DNA from: Spirochaeta cellobiosiphila DSM 17781
GTDB taxonomy: Bacteria; Spirochaetota; Spirochaetia; DSM-17781
Direction: 5' to 3'
Assembly (NCBI RefSeq): GCF_000426705.1
Contig: NZ_KE384554.1
Location: 574,714-638,713 of the forward strand
DNA length: 64,000 nucleotides
The position numbers were made by a program, and so were the translations under genes. Shown here one piece after another: positions 1 to 10,525 of the stretch. How positions within the stretch are numbered: the first letter of the stretch is position 1; each line of letters opens with the position of its first letter. A model generated the notes under the pieces. It had not been told where the DNA came from. It searched no databases and saw only the letters and a list, made by a program, of their open reading frames with translations.

Positions 1-985
1 CTAAAGAGGCATCGTTTAATTTTAATTTATCCAGAGCCTTAAATAACTCTTCATACTGATCAGCCTCAATCGGATAAATACTGGAAAAGACAACGGGCTT
101 TACTTCCCGGAATCCCGGTAAGGCCTCATTACAGGGATTCTGAACACCTGTAATAGTATCTCCGACTCTGATATCACTGATATTTTTGATTCCTGTGACG
201 ATATAACCTACATCACCTGCAGCTAGAAGATCTTGTTTAATTAAAGCAAGGCGGAATATACCCACTTCTTCAATCTTGTGTTTAACATCGTTTGAAAAAA
301 GTTTAATCTCCTGTCCCGGTTTCAACTGTCCTTCAAAGACACGTATGTGAATAATGACCCCTCGATAAGAATCGAAATGAGAATCGAATATTAATGCTTT
401 GATAGGAGCTTTAGGATCACCAGATGGGGCAGGAATAAAATTAACGATTCCTTCCAGTAAGTCCTCTATTCCTTGTCCCGTCTTGGCAGAAACTGGAACC
501 GTTGAATCTATATCCAGTCCAAGATCATTATCTATTTGATGCTGGACTCTATCCAAATCAGCGCTAGGTAAATCCATCTTATTTACTACAGGAATGATTT
601 CTAAATCATGTTCCATAGCGATGAACATATTAGAAAGAGTTTGAGCTTCAACTCCTTGAGTAGCATCAATGAGCAACAAGGCCCCTTCACAGGAACTGAT
701 AGCTCGACTGACTTCATAGGTAAAGTCCACATGTCCAGGAGTATCTACAAGATTTAATGTGTAAGTATTACCGTCCTTGGAATTAAAGGGAATGGTAACA
801 GCCTGGCTCTTAATGGTGATGCCACGTTCACGCTCTATGTCCATACTATCCAGCATCTGATCCTGATAATCTCTATTCGATATTATCTGAGCCCGTTCTA
901 TAAAACGGTCTGCTAATGTAGACTTACCATGGTCAATATGGGCAATTATACAGAAATTTCTGGTTAGACTTTGCTTATCTTTCAT
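1..985 (-). CDS. lepA: Elongation factor 4 (LepA), 3' end cut by window edge
   Basis: This is the N-terminal 328 residues of a translational GTPase that acts on the ribosome as a back-translocase; the rest lies beyond base 1. The G1 loop AHIDHGKST is at residues 15-23, the G3 motif DTPGH at 81-85 and the G4 motif NKMD at 135-138. The start region (short N-terminus, then NFCIIAHIDHGKST) and the text between motifs are typical of LepA rather than EF-G or TypA. The start is the ATG at 985-983, 44 bases downstream of the stop of the histidine kinase gene on the same strand, so the two may be co-transcribed. Confidence 0.95.
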   Translation of the reverse strand, partial: MKDKQSLTRNFCIIAHIDHGKSTLADRFIERAQIISNRDYQDQMLDSMDIERERGITIKSQAVTIPFNSKDGNTYTLNLVDTPGHVDFTYEVSRAISSCEGALLLIDATQGVEAQTLSNMFIAMEHDLEIIPVVNKMDLPSADLDRVQHQIDNDLGLDIDSTVPVSAKTGQGIEDLLEGIVNFIPAPSGDPKAPIKALIFDSHFDSYRGVIIHIRVFEGQLKPGQEIKLFSNDVKHKIEEVGIFRLALIKQDLLAAGDVGYIVTGIKNISDIRVGDTITGVQNPCNEALPGFREVKPVVFSSIYPIEADQYEELFKALDKLKLNDASL

Positions 986-1029
986 TGGCCACACTATATA
1001 CCAATTAATAGGAGTGAATCAACAAGTAC

Positions 1030-2856
1030 TTAATTGATTAATTTTTTTACCAAGTCATTAAGCTGAAAAGGTTTATGTATTACTAATCCTTCTGGTACTG
1101 TAATACCCTTATCTTCTAAAGTCTTGTCAGGATAACCGGTCATGAGATAGATTTTTAGCTCTGAATGATGTTGCTTGATATACTCATATAATTCATAGCC
1201 ATTTATGACGGGCATGACTAAATCAGTGAGAACAATATCAAAGGTAGAAGTATTTTCCTTTAATATGTTCAGAGCTTCTTGTCCATTGGAACAGATGACG
1301 ACATTATATCCTATGTTGGTCAAAGCTTTCTGTAAGAGATTAACAAGGATTTCATCATCTTCTACAATGAGTATTTTTTTATTATCTACTTTTAGAACTT
1401 CCTCAGAGGATTCTACATAAGTTGGTTTCACTGGTATTTCTTCATTTACCGGCCAGTAGATAATAAAACGGGATCCCATCCCCAGGTGGCTTTCTACATC
1501 AATATAACCATCATGTTCTTCCATGATCCCAAAGACAGTAGATAACCCTAGCCCGGTCCCTTTGCCCTCTTCTTTTGTTGTAAAAAAAGGTTCGAATATT
1601 TTGGCCATGTTTTCATCAGTGATCCCTGTACCATTATCAGTAATTTCCAAAATCATATAACGGCCAACAGGGACGACACCTGTTTTAGTCGTTTTAGGTA
1701 TAGATATATTCTTGACGTAGGTTTTTATATGTATCAATCCGCCTGAGGGTAAGGCATCTCGTGCATTGACAACAATATTAATCAATACTTGTTCAATCTG
1801 GCCTGGATCCGCCCATATATAATAAGATCCATCATCTGCGGATATTCTAATACTTATGTCTTCTGTAATGAGACGACTTAACATTTTCTCCATACCCAAA
1901 ACCAGGGTACTTATTTTAAGAATTTCTTTTTCAGCCTTCTCTTGTCTGGAAAACAATAATAATTGTCTAGTGAGGTTAACGGCCTTCTTCGATGCACTTT
2001 GAATCCCCTTTATTTCTTCATTTACAGACTGATTATCATCACCATCTAGAAGCAGAGTACAATATCCCATAATGACAGTTAAAATGTTATTGAAATCATG
2101 GGCGACGCCACTGGCTAATCGCCCTAAGGCGTCCATCTTTTGACTTTGTCTTAATTGATCTTCCAAATCACGTCTCTCAGTAACATCATGTAAAGCCCAA
2201 ACTTGTCCTACAACATTATTCTTATCGATCAACTCACTTTCTGTTTTTATTATACGACGGGTTTGTTCCTTGTTATTTTTTATAATAATCTCATGAGAAG
2301 GATTGTCTAAAAAAGGAAAGACAATATTCGTTGCTTTACCAAGCCATGTTTCCTGAGTTACTAGATTAGCGGCGTTTTGATTTACATAGCTAACATTATG
2401 GTTCTGATCACTTACAATAACTCCATCAGCGATTGATTCCAAAGTTGTTGAGAATAATCTTTCCCTTTCAATAATAGCTTGATTCATTTCATGACGATAG
2501 AGAGCCATTTCAATAGTAGTACGAAGCTCTCTCTCATGAAAAGGTTTGATGATATAACCAAAAGGCTCGGTCTTTTTTGACCGGCTTATGGTATTCTCAT
2601 CAGCAAAAGCTGTAAGCATGATGACAGGATAATTCCATCTGTCTTTAATAATTTCTGAGGCCTCAATACCATCCATTTTTCCTTGCAAATGAATATCCAT
2701 CAACACTAAATTAACAGGATGGGTTTCAAGAAAACTGATGGCTTCTTCAGCACGGGAAAAGCTGTCTGCGACATTATAGCCAAGTCTTTTTAGATGATTT
2801 TTGATATCTAAGGCAACTATTTTCTCGTCTTCAACAATTAAAATTTCTTTTTCCAC
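1030..2856 (-). CDS. Hybrid sensor kinase, REC-PAS-HisKA-HATPase-REC
   Basis: A soluble 608-residue two-component protein with no membrane segment, so it probably integrates intracellular or relayed signals. It starts with a receiver domain (phosphoryl Asp54 in VLMDIHL, conserved Lys in the IIKPF block). A PAS-like segment follows at about 130-230. The dimerisation box has phospho-His253 in GVAHDFNN, and the ATPase domain (about 345-470) has an N box around NARDALP and a GTGLGLS G box. A second receiver at the C-terminus carries Asp545 in VLTDLVMP. The H-box type resembles NtrB-like kinases. The start codon is GTG. No dedicated response regulator with an output domain lies nearby, so its target is unknown. 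Confidence 0.9.
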   Translation of the reverse strand: MEKEILIVEDEKIVALDIKNHLKRLGYNVADSFSRAEEAISFLETHPVNLVLMDIHLQGKMDGIEASEIIKDRWNYPVIMLTAFADENTISRSKKTEPFGYIIKPFHERELRTTIEMALYRHEMNQAIIERERLFSTTLESIADGVIVSDQNHNVSYVNQNAANLVTQETWLGKATNIVFPFLDNPSHEIIIKNNKEQTRRIIKTESELIDKNNVVGQVWALHDVTERRDLEDQLRQSQKMDALGRLASGVAHDFNNILTVIMGYCTLLLDGDDNQSVNEEIKGIQSASKKAVNLTRQLLLFSRQEKAEKEILKISTLVLGMEKMLSRLITEDISIRISADDGSYYIWADPGQIEQVLINIVVNARDALPSGGLIHIKTYVKNISIPKTTKTGVVPVGRYMILEITDNGTGITDENMAKIFEPFFTTKEEGKGTGLGLSTVFGIMEEHDGYIDVESHLGMGSRFIIYWPVNEEIPVKPTYVESSEEVLKVDNKKILIVEDDEILVNLLQKALTNIGYNVVICSNGQEALNILKENTSTFDIVLTDLVMPVINGYELYEYIKQHHSELKIYLMTGYPDKTLEDKGITVPEGLVIHKPFQLNDLVKKLIN

Positions 2857-2908
2857 TTTACTACCTAGACTTAATGTAAAGCTTAATTTATGTACTATTT
2901 AAAATCAA

Positions 2909-4609
2909 TTAAATCAAATTCGTCAGGTCTAAACCGGCTGCCAATTGAATTGCTGATTGTACAAATCCAGCTTTCCTTTTTTTGAGAACTAATGAGACTA
3001 CTAGTACATCCTGATCTTCAATAACTTCCCATCCTTTGATTCTAATGGGATCATTGGCTGATAAACCCAATTCATCCCCAACAGAACCGGTGAAGACATG
3101 TTGTACCAAATATTCTTTTTTCAGCCAGGTATCCGAAGTTTGTGTGGCTTGAATACCAAAGAAGGGGCTTAACAAATTCCCTTCTGTATCTTTCTTGATG
3201 GCCTCTTTGGATGGTTGCTCACCCCGTTCTCCCGTTACAACAGGGACAACATAGCTCACATCATCTCGCTCGTATTCAATATTAACAAGACTTCCTGGTT
3301 TTAAATCGAGTAAAATATTCTGAGCGTCACTTACACTATCTACGGGAAAACCATTAAGACTCTTAATAACATCCCTCTGTTTTAGAGAACTTTGGGAGAC
3401 AGGACTTCCAGGAAATACATAACTGACAGACAATCCGGAATTAACCTCTTCAAGACTCACGCCTAGCCAGGGATGACTGACCTTACCCCCCTCATATAAC
3501 TTTGGTAGATTTTGTGCTACCCAGTGATAAGGTATAGAGAAGTTAATTCCTTCAAAAGATTCTATACCGGCAAAAACAACACCAACAAGCTTTCCTTCCT
3601 TATCAATAACAGGACCACCACTATTTCCAGGATTAATAGGAACATCTACTTGTAAGGCATCACCTATAGGCATAAATCTTCTATTGGCTGCTGAGACTAT
3701 TCCTTTGGTAAGGGTACTCTCTAATCCACCAGGAGAACCCAGGGCATAGATCTCATCACCTGGTAGGTACTCTGTTCCGTAATGTGGTTTAAAAACGGCA
3801 TCAGGGGTTATTTCAGCTTTTAACAAGGCAATATCCATATCAGAGTCATAACCAATCACTTTAGCAGGAATTTTTTCTCCTTTAGAATTAGGAAGTCTTA
3901 TGTACAATCGACTATATCCTTCATAACCAGGATCCACTTCACTACTAATTACATGATGATTCGTGATTAAATAGCCTTGTTCATCTATAAAAAATCCACT
4001 ACCAATAACTCTGTCAGCGAGACCAACTCCATTCTCTATTCTGATTCCCCTGTTAACCCATATAGTGACAACCCCCTTAAGCAGAGAAGCAGGAGTTTGT
4101 TTATATTCTTCCAGATCATTATCCATATCCTCTAATTTGGTACGAACAGCTTCTACGTCGCTTTGAGAACGATTTCTGTATTTATCCAGGAATTTTCTTA
4201 ATTCGTAGATGACATCTGCCCTGTTACCCTTTTCAGATATTTTAAGAGCATCATTATATTCCATTTGAAAGAGCTTATCTCTCGTAGTCTGAGTTGCTAA
4301 ATCAAGAACAATTAAGGCATTAAGAGCATTGTATATTTTATCATGATTAACATCTGTTACCTCTTCCTGGCTCAAAGTGGTAAGTCCGCTTAAAGCATCC
4401 TCATACAAATCATGATTCACATTTGTACCGATGGAGGTTAGGTATTCATAAATCTGAATGGAATGTAAATAATCACCTTCCTGATTATAGGCTACAATTT
4501 TATCATTCCAATCTATATCAGAATAAACTTCTACTTCAGAATTAGTCTGACAGGATAAAAATAAGCTACTTATAATGAACGCTAGTAATATTCTATTCAA
4601 GATGTTCAA
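2909..4609 (-). CDS. HtrA/DegP-like serine protease lipoprotein with PDZ region
   Basis: A predicted envelope protease of 566 residues. The N-terminus is a lipoprotein-type signal with Cys20 in LFLSC. A helical region, possibly TPR-like, spans about 30-170, followed by a trypsin-like S1C domain. The catalytic triad is visible: His219 (TNHHV), Asp259 (DMDIALL) and Ser330 (NPGNSGGP). A PDZ-like domain follows at about 380-460. It probably degrades or chaperones misfolded exported proteins. The gene overlaps its upstream neighbour by 17 bases. The likely start is TTG, either at 4609 or three codons in at 4600, where the AAAGG stretch is better spaced. The helical N-terminal insertion makes it longer than common DegP proteins. 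Confidence 0.85.
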   Translation of the reverse strand: MNILNRILLAFIISSLFLSCQTNSEVEVYSDIDWNDKIVAYNQEGDYLHSIQIYEYLTSIGTNVNHDLYEDALSGLTTLSQEEVTDVNHDKIYNALNALIVLDLATQTTRDKLFQMEYNDALKISEKGNRADVIYELRKFLDKYRNRSQSDVEAVRTKLEDMDNDLEEYKQTPASLLKGVVTIWVNRGIRIENGVGLADRVIGSGFFIDEQGYLITNHHVISSEVDPGYEGYSRLYIRLPNSKGEKIPAKVIGYDSDMDIALLKAEITPDAVFKPHYGTEYLPGDEIYALGSPGGLESTLTKGIVSAANRRFMPIGDALQVDVPINPGNSGGPVIDKEGKLVGVVFAGIESFEGINFSIPYHWVAQNLPKLYEGGKVSHPWLGVSLEEVNSGLSVSYVFPGSPVSQSSLKQRDVIKSLNGFPVDSVSDAQNILLDLKPGSLVNIEYERDDVSYVVPVVTGERGEQPSKEAIKKDTEGNLLSPFFGIQATQTSDTWLKKEYLVQHVFTGSVGDELGLSANDPIRIKGWEVIEDQDVLVVSLVLKKRKAGFVQSAIQLAAGLDLTNLI

Positions 4610-6140
4610 CCTTTATTTTGTCTATGTTTGTAGTTCCATTAGGATACCAGCTTTTAAGAACTCTTACATCCCAATTTTCCATATAATCAACTAGACCATC
4701 CTCATCAGCATCAAAGTATATTTCGGACAGTTTGTCATCCTTATATAATGACACCAAATCAGGATTATCTAAACCTGTAAATTTTGTTTCAGCCACTAAG
4801 ACTTTCCCATTTTTATAGTAAAAAATCTTATTCAGTTCATTCCCATTCTCATGAAGCCATAAATATTGATTATGAAATACTTTCCAATGATAACGCTCAT
4901 TATTCGTATCATCAAACTGTCTGATATCGTTCACACTATCATAAAGCCAATCATCATCTGGAGATTCTATGGCTACAGCTTTATTAAAATAGACAGGCCC
5001 CGAAGAAATCCAGGTTTGGTAATAAAACTTATCACCTTTGTTATAATAAAAGTTACGATTCCCCATAGAGGTTACGATGTAGGCTTCATTAACAAAAGGA
5101 TATTCATAATAATGAATATATGACTTATTTATAGAATTCTTAATCTCTCTGGGATATCCATTCTCCCAAAGCACTTCGATATCAGTGATCCCATCTTGAT
5201 CCTTATCCACCCTCTGAATCCACTGATCATTTTCCTTTGTCCAGCTTGTTTCATTCCATCCATCATTGTTCCAATCAAGATACAATACGTCTTTACTGTC
5301 TAAATATTGTTCAATAAGATCTTTTTGTGAGGCACTACTATTATTGTAATAGGGAATTAGCCAACTCAACTGAATATCATCACTAAGACTTAAGAAAGTG
5401 TCCCAGTTAATAACACCTTGATATAACAACTGACTACTTTTTTTATCATAGTCATTATCACTAAGATGATCATTGATCACATTGGCTATGCGTTTATTAG
5501 TATTAGAATAGAGTATTTCCTTAAGGATAGGATCCTTATCAATATTTAGTAGTTTGCTACGTTTTAGGACCATTTCTACTAAATTCCTGTCACCATGTCC
5601 TAGAAAAAATATTTTCTTGATGAAATCAAAATCATCGGGATATAAATTGTCTCCCTCATTCGCCCAATAAAGAGCTTTATTGCGTCTATCCTGGCCAATG
5701 TAAATATCAATTATCCACTTGATCCATTTCGAATCCTTATAAATAATGCTTTCTACATCTTCATAATAACCTAGAGCTTCATCATATTTCTTATGTTTTA
5801 TAAGAAGAGGGATTAGGCTATCGTACAGAACATCATCTGTATAATAGTCTCTATCTTTTAATTTTAAACTTTCTTTGAGATTTTCCTCTGCTGATATTTC
5901 ATCATTACCACTGAGGTCTAGTTGAGCTTGTAAAGCTATAGAATCCCCTGAGCTCCCAAAATCCAATGATTTATCTAATAGATTTTGGGATTCTAGGAGA
6001 TTCCCTTCTTGATACATTCTGTAGCTTTGTTCAAAGTACGTTTGACTAATCTCTTGATCAATTCCAAAAACTGAACAAGAGATTAACAACAAAAGTACAA
6101 TATTAAGATTCTTCCTTGTTTGAAGACACTTCTTTATCAA
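4593..6140 (-). CDS. Exported protein with TPR-like helices and Asp-rich DxDxDG-type loops; function unknown
   Basis: I do not recognise a named family. The 515 residues start with a basic stretch and a hydrophobic signal sequence (about 12-26, ending SVFG), so the product is probably periplasmic or surface-exposed. Residues 30-230 look like degenerate TPR helices. The C-terminal half carries repeated short beta units with Asp-rich loops (DWNNDGW, DKDQDGITD, DADEDGLVD) that resemble calcium-binding or dockerin/thrombospondin-3-type loops. The start is a TTG at 6140 inside the end of ftsH (38-base overlap), and the end overlaps the HtrA-like gene, so ftsH, this gene and the protease form one transcription unit. 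That suggests, but does not prove, a role in envelope protein quality control. Confidence 0.7.
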   Translation of the reverse strand: MIKKCLQTRKNLNIVLLLLISCSVFGIDQEISQTYFEQSYRMYQEGNLLESQNLLDKSLDFGSSGDSIALQAQLDLSGNDEISAEENLKESLKLKDRDYYTDDVLYDSLIPLLIKHKKYDEALGYYEDVESIIYKDSKWIKWIIDIYIGQDRRNKALYWANEGDNLYPDDFDFIKKIFFLGHGDRNLVEMVLKRSKLLNIDKDPILKEILYSNTNKRIANVINDHLSDNDYDKKSSQLLYQGVINWDTFLSLSDDIQLSWLIPYYNNSSASQKDLIEQYLDSKDVLYLDWNNDGWNETSWTKENDQWIQRVDKDQDGITDIEVLWENGYPREIKNSINKSYIHYYEYPFVNEAYIVTSMGNRNFYYNKGDKFYYQTWISSGPVYFNKAVAIESPDDDWLYDSVNDIRQFDDTNNERYHWKVFHNQYLWLHENGNELNKIFYYKNGKVLVAETKFTGLDNPDLVSLYKDDKLSEIYFDADEDGLVDYMENWDVRVLKSWYPNGTTNIDKIKVEHLE

Positions 6141-8013
6141 CTCTACTCTCCGAAAAAGGTTCTATTTGGAGAAGTTCTCGTACTTCTTTATCATCTAGAG
6201 TCTCTCGATGAACCAAAGCATCCGCTAATTTATCCAACTTATCCCTATTCTCAGTTAATAACGTCATAACTTCATTTAGACAATTAGATAAAATACTCTT
6301 TATCTCTCCATCTATTTTATCGGCAGTTACATCGGAATAATCTTTATGTTGTGCTATTTCTTTTCCAATAAAAATGGGTTCTTCTTTCTGACCATAGGCA
6401 ACAGGACCGAGATTTTCACTCATACCCCATTCACACACCATACGGCGAGCCATACCTGTAGCCTGTTCCAGATCATTTTGAACACCTGTACTTGTTCGAC
6501 CGTATACAATCTTTTCTGCAGCATAACCACCATAAGCGATTTTTATCCTGTCTAATAGCCATCCAGAATCTCGACTATATTTATCCTCTTCAGGTAATGA
6601 CATAGCAACACCTAAAGCTCTACCCCTTGGGACAACTGTTACTTTATGTAAAGGATCAGCAAATTCTAAGTAGTAGTGAAGCAAAGCATGACCTGCTTCG
6701 TGGTAGGAAGTAGCCAGCTTATCCTTAGGATTGATGACTCGCGAAGTTCGGGCTACACCCATTAATAGTTTGTCTCTAGCTTCTTCAAAGTCATCCATTT
6801 CAACGGCAACCTTGCCTTTTCTGGCAGCAAATAGGGCAGCCTCATTAACTAAGTTGGCAATATCAGCACCACTAGAACCAGGAGTCGCTCTGGCAATACG
6901 TTCTAGATCTATATCAGTACCCATTTTTATCTTATTGCTATGAATGGTTAATATAGCTTGTCTTTCTTTTACATCAGGCATGTCGACTACAACTTGTCTA
7001 TCAAAACGTCCTGGACGTAATAGGGCAGGATCGAGAACATCAGGTCTATTAGTGGCGGCTATTATTATTACACCGTCCTTAGACTCAAAGCCATCCATTT
7101 CAACTAACATCTGATTAAGGGTCTGTTCACGTTCATCATGACCCCCCCCATATCCAGCACCACGAGTTCTACCAACGGCATCTAATTCATCGATGAATAT
7201 GATACAGGGAGAATTTTTGCGTCCTTGTTCAAACAAGTCTCTCACACGACTGGCCCCAACTCCGACAAACATTTCTACAAAATCAGATCCTGACATGTGG
7301 AAATAGTTAACTCCGGCTTCTCCCGCTATTGCTCTAGCAAGAAGCGTCTTCCCTGTTCCAGGCATACCGACAAGAAGAACTCCTTTGGGTATTTTGGCAC
7401 CAATGTTTGTAAATCGTAAGGGATTTTTCAAAAACTCAACCACTTCTGATAATTCTTCCTTGGCCTCGTTTTGTCCAGCTACATCGGCAAATGTTATCTT
7501 CTTTGTTGTTTCAGTATACTTCTTTGCTTTGCTCTTACCGAAACTAAAGGCTTTATTACCACCCCCCTGTACTTGTCTGTACATAAAGAAGATGATTACA
7601 ACAGCAAATATCCAAGGAAAAGATTGAATCAAAATACTGAAGAAAGAGACATTAGGGCGTTTTCCACTAACCCTGACATCATGATCTTCCAACTTTTGTA
7701 GTAGTGTTGAATCCGGGTATGGTAATATAGTTTTAAAATCAACTGCCGTACCAGATTCTGAAATGATTGATCCTGATAACTCATAAACAATGGAATCATT
7801 CACAATACGTACTTCTTTTACTTTGCCCTGATCCAAATATTCCAAAAATGCAGAGTATTCCAATTCTCTTACAGGCGAAGGATTACCAAATAAAAATAAA
7901 GCAAGGAAGGACAAACTTATTATCATCAATAAAACAAAAGCAAAGCGATTATTTTTAAAATTAAAACTAATTGGGCCTTTGTCCTTGTTTTTGTCCTCAT
8001 TGTTCTCAGACAT
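6103..8013 (-). CDS. ftsH: ATP-dependent zinc metalloprotease FtsH
   Basis: Membrane-anchored AAA+ protease that removes damaged membrane proteins and regulatory proteins. It has 636 residues with two N-terminal membrane segments (about 24-43 and 124-145) around a periplasmic loop. Walker A GMPGTGKT is at 216-223, Walker B IIFIDE at 271-276, and the second region of homology holds RPGRFDR. The zinc site HEAGH is at 438-442. The start ATG at 8013 is preceded by AGAGGAT. It follows tilS by 2 bases, the same order as in Borrelia and many other bacteria. Confidence 0.98.
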   Translation of the reverse strand: MSENNEDKNKDKGPISFNFKNNRFAFVLLMIISLSFLALFLFGNPSPVRELEYSAFLEYLDQGKVKEVRIVNDSIVYELSGSIISESGTAVDFKTILPYPDSTLLQKLEDHDVRVSGKRPNVSFFSILIQSFPWIFAVVIIFFMYRQVQGGGNKAFSFGKSKAKKYTETTKKITFADVAGQNEAKEELSEVVEFLKNPLRFTNIGAKIPKGVLLVGMPGTGKTLLARAIAGEAGVNYFHMSGSDFVEMFVGVGASRVRDLFEQGRKNSPCIIFIDELDAVGRTRGAGYGGGHDEREQTLNQMLVEMDGFESKDGVIIIAATNRPDVLDPALLRPGRFDRQVVVDMPDVKERQAILTIHSNKIKMGTDIDLERIARATPGSSGADIANLVNEAALFAARKGKVAVEMDDFEEARDKLLMGVARTSRVINPKDKLATSYHEAGHALLHYYLEFADPLHKVTVVPRGRALGVAMSLPEEDKYSRDSGWLLDRIKIAYGGYAAEKIVYGRTSTGVQNDLEQATGMARRMVCEWGMSENLGPVAYGQKEEPIFIGKEIAQHKDYSDVTADKIDGEIKSILSNCLNEVMTLLTENRDKLDKLADALVHRETLDDKEVRELLQIEPFSESRVDKEVSSNKEES

Positions 8014-8015
8014 AC

Positions 8016-9323
8016 TTATCCTCTTTTAATACCAATATAAATCCTACTCCCAAGCTGGTTATCTGTTGTTAATAGTTCACCAGAAGGAAGTAATACAGCT
8101 TTAATACCCAGATAATCACCTAAGATCAGACAATCATTGGTATTAAAGCCTTTTTTTCGAACAATTTTTTTGATTGAAATCAAACTTCCTTCGTTGATAA
8201 AAGAATCTGAAGGTAAATATGTTCGTATATAGGAAGTGTTTATATCTAAAAAGACAGGACCATGGGCCCCCTCTTCCCGGGTTATTTTTATTACAAATTC
8301 TCCGCAGATATACCACTTATCCAGTTCAGTTTGTATAAGATACTCATTTTTTTTTAGATTTACAACATTAGTAATCCAAAAAAGTCTATCCCCATTATTC
8401 ACACATTGGTAGTTATCTGTTTTCAGAATGATACCTCTAGGTAACTTTTTACTATAGGATAATTTACTCATTTGCCTACGACTAATAAAAGCATCAGAAC
8501 CAATTTGAGTTTTGTCAAAAATCTGATAGAGGGAAGCTCTTCTCATATAAGGAGTCATAGATTCAAAATCCTTCGTCATCACATAATACCCGTGATCAGT
8601 CTTTGTCCATGAAAGTAAAGTTAATTGCGACAAAGTATAAAGGGCGTCTTGTATATCTTGTACTGTCGATAATAAATGGGATTCAAATTGGGGAAAACTA
8701 TTCTTAATTACAGGCAAAATTAAATTACGAATCTTGTTGCGTGAATAATCATTTTCTTTATTAGTATAATCTGTTATATAACTAATACCGTTTTTTTTCA
8801 GGTAATCTATGATATCGAATGTTGAGGTATTCAAAAGAGGCCTGTAATAGGGATGTCTTTCCTCTGGTATTCCATGAAAACCATTGAGACCTGATCCACT
8901 AATAAACCTCATCATATAGAGCTCAATTAGATCGTCTTTATGATGAGCCGTAAATATTACATCATTCTTAGCCAGTGTCTCTTCAAAATAGGTATATCTT
9001 ATTTTTCTTGCTGCCATTTCAATACTAAGATTACGTTCAGAAGCATAATCTTCTATGTAACCGGGTTCACATACGAGCTTCTTAAGAACAAGACCATATT
9101 GACCGGAAAAGGACTCTACAAAAGCTTCTTCTTTATCACTCTCAGAGCTATCTCGTAGATTATGTTTTATATAAATAAGTCCTTTCAAATTATCCTTCAA
9201 AGAAGAATTATAGACAGCCAAAGCCAGGTAAACACTATCCTTGCCACCAGAAAAGGCGATCCAGATACCTTTATCAAAAAGATCATGATGCCTACAGAAC
9301 AAAACTAGATCATCATTTAACAT
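8016..9323 (-). CDS. tilS: tRNA(Ile)-lysidine synthetase
   Basis: Converts the wobble C of the CAU-anticodon isoleucine tRNA to lysidine, using ATP and lysine, so that it reads AUA. The 435-residue protein has the PP-loop FSGGKDS near residue 25 and the HHKDD segment of the catalytic core around residue 127. A PDYTNKEND-type region (ITDYTN...NKIRNLILP) of the catalytic domain follows, then a C-terminal domain. Its first 11 bases overlap the end of pth, indicating coupled translation. Confidence 0.93.
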   Translation of the reverse strand: MLNDDLVLFCRHHDLFDKGIWIAFSGGKDSVYLALAVYNSSLKDNLKGLIYIKHNLRDSSESDKEEAFVESFSGQYGLVLKKLVCEPGYIEDYASERNLSIEMAARKIRYTYFEETLAKNDVIFTAHHKDDLIELYMMRFISGSGLNGFHGIPEERHPYYRPLLNTSTFDIIDYLKKNGISYITDYTNKENDYSRNKIRNLILPVIKNSFPQFESHLLSTVQDIQDALYTLSQLTLLSWTKTDHGYYVMTKDFESMTPYMRRASLYQIFDKTQIGSDAFISRRQMSKLSYSKKLPRGIILKTDNYQCVNNGDRLFWITNVVNLKKNEYLIQTELDKWYICGEFVIKITREEGAHGPVFLDINTSYIRTYLPSDSFINEGSLISIKKIVRKKGFNTNDCLILGDYLGIKAVLLPSGELLTTDNQLGSRIYIGIKRG

Positions 9324-9894
9324 TGATACGGTTAATACCTTCTAATACCTGAGTTATATTTTGTTCACCTAAGCTTAATATAGGATTTTCGAGAGCTTCG
9401 AAGGTTTTCTCTATAATACTGAGACTAGAGTCATCAAATTGACCTAAGACATGATCTACAACGGAAACACCCTGAGTGGGCCTACCAACACCGATATAAA
9501 TACGGTTAAAATGCTCATCCTCTACAGAGGCCAAAATAGATTTCAAACCATTATGACCGGCATTCCCACCACTGCGTTTCAATTTACAACGTCCTACAGG
9601 GAGATCCATATTATCTATAAAAACAAAAGTGTTTTTCAAAGAAATATCATATCTATTCAATAAATAAGGCAGGACCTCTCCACTCTTGTTCATGTAGGTT
9701 AGAGGTTTTACTAGAATATATTCACTATTATTTAAATACAAATGACTAATGAGATAAGATCTGAACATTGGCTTTTTAAACAAAAGACCGTATTTACTTG
9801 AAATACGGTCTAACATCATAAATCCAACATTATGTCGAGTTTGATCATATTGCGAACCAGGATTACCTAATCCAACAAATAAGAACTTATTATT
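9313..9894 (-). CDS. pth: Peptidyl-tRNA hydrolase
   Basis: Recycles peptidyl-tRNA released from stalled ribosomes. Conserved residues are visible: GLGNPG near the start, catalytic His in TRHNVGF, Asn in TYMNKSG, Asp in FIDNMDLPVG and Asn in GGNAGHNGLKS. The frame is open further upstream, with ATGs at 9966 and 9939, but those extensions lie inside rplY and do not look like Pth. I choose the TTG at 9894-9892, which overlaps the rplY stop and gives 193 residues, the usual length. Tight overlap on both sides implies translational coupling in the spoVG-rplY-pth-tilS-ftsH unit. Confidence 0.93.
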   Translation of the reverse strand, partial: NNKFLFVGLGNPGSQYDQTRHNVGFMMLDRISSKYGLLFKKPMFRSYLISHLYLNNSEYILVKPLTYMNKSGEVLPYLLNRYDISLKNTFVFIDNMDLPVGRCKLKRSGGNAGHNGLKSILASVEDEHFNRIYIGVGRPTQGVSVVDHVLGQFDDSSLSIIEKTFEALENPILSLGEQNITQVLEGINRINVK

Positions 9895-10486
9895 CAACTT
9901 CCGTTTCTTCAGCCACTTCTGGTTGATCAACAGCAGCATCAGCAACCTTACCTGTAATTGAAGCAACTACAGAATCACTGTTTGTAAGAATCTTAACACC
10001 TTCAGGAATTGCTATATCAGAAACATGCACTGCATCTCCAATATTTAAACCTTCTATGTTAATACTTATTTGCTCAGGTAAGTCTTTTGGTAAACACTCG
10101 ATTTCAATCTCATGTAAAGCATGGTCTAATAAACCACCTTCTCTTACACCTACAGGATTACCAGTCACGTGAATACTAACGTGAGTATTTAATTTCTTAC
10201 CTTTCTGAATTTCATAAAAATCAAGGTGAGTGATGACTCCCTTAAGAACATCTTCCTGATAGTCTTTTACTAATACAGTTTTCTCTTCTTTTCCTTGGAG
10301 AGTAATAATAGTTGACTCAGATATAGTCGCAAAGTTTTTATCAAATTCCTTAGCATTGACAGCTATACTTGAAGGTGTACCAACACCATATACGACAGCA
10401 GGGATTTGACCAGCAGCTCTTAATCTTCGGGCAGCCCCCTTTGTCAACTCTTCTCTAATTTCGTAAGCAAGGGTTTTCTGCTCCAT
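9890..10486 (-). CDS. rplY: 50S ribosomal protein L25, long Ctc form
   Basis: Binds 5S rRNA on the large subunit. The 198 residues comprise the L25 domain at the N-terminus (GAARRLRAAGQIPAVVYG) and the beta-rich TL5/Ctc C-terminal domain (GLLDHALHEIEIECLPKDLP), typical of the stress-linked Ctc version. It sits directly upstream of pth, the usual arrangement. The acidic C-terminal tail (EVAEETEVE) is common for this form. Confidence 0.95.
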   Translation of the reverse strand: MEQKTLAYEIREELTKGAARRLRAAGQIPAVVYGVGTPSSIAVNAKEFDKNFATISESTIITLQGKEEKTVLVKDYQEDVLKGVITHLDFYEIQKGKKLNTHVSIHVTGNPVGVREGGLLDHALHEIEIECLPKDLPEQISINIEGLNIGDAVHVSDIAIPEGVKILTNSDSVVASITGKVADAAVDQPEVAEETEVE

Positions 10487-10525
10487 CCAAAACTCCTTAA
10501 GTTATACCATCTATATTTAAAATGA

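Noticed and set aside
9895-9966. N-terminal extension of Pth
   Set aside because: It lies inside rplY in another frame and would precede the conserved GLGNPG start by about 30 residues.
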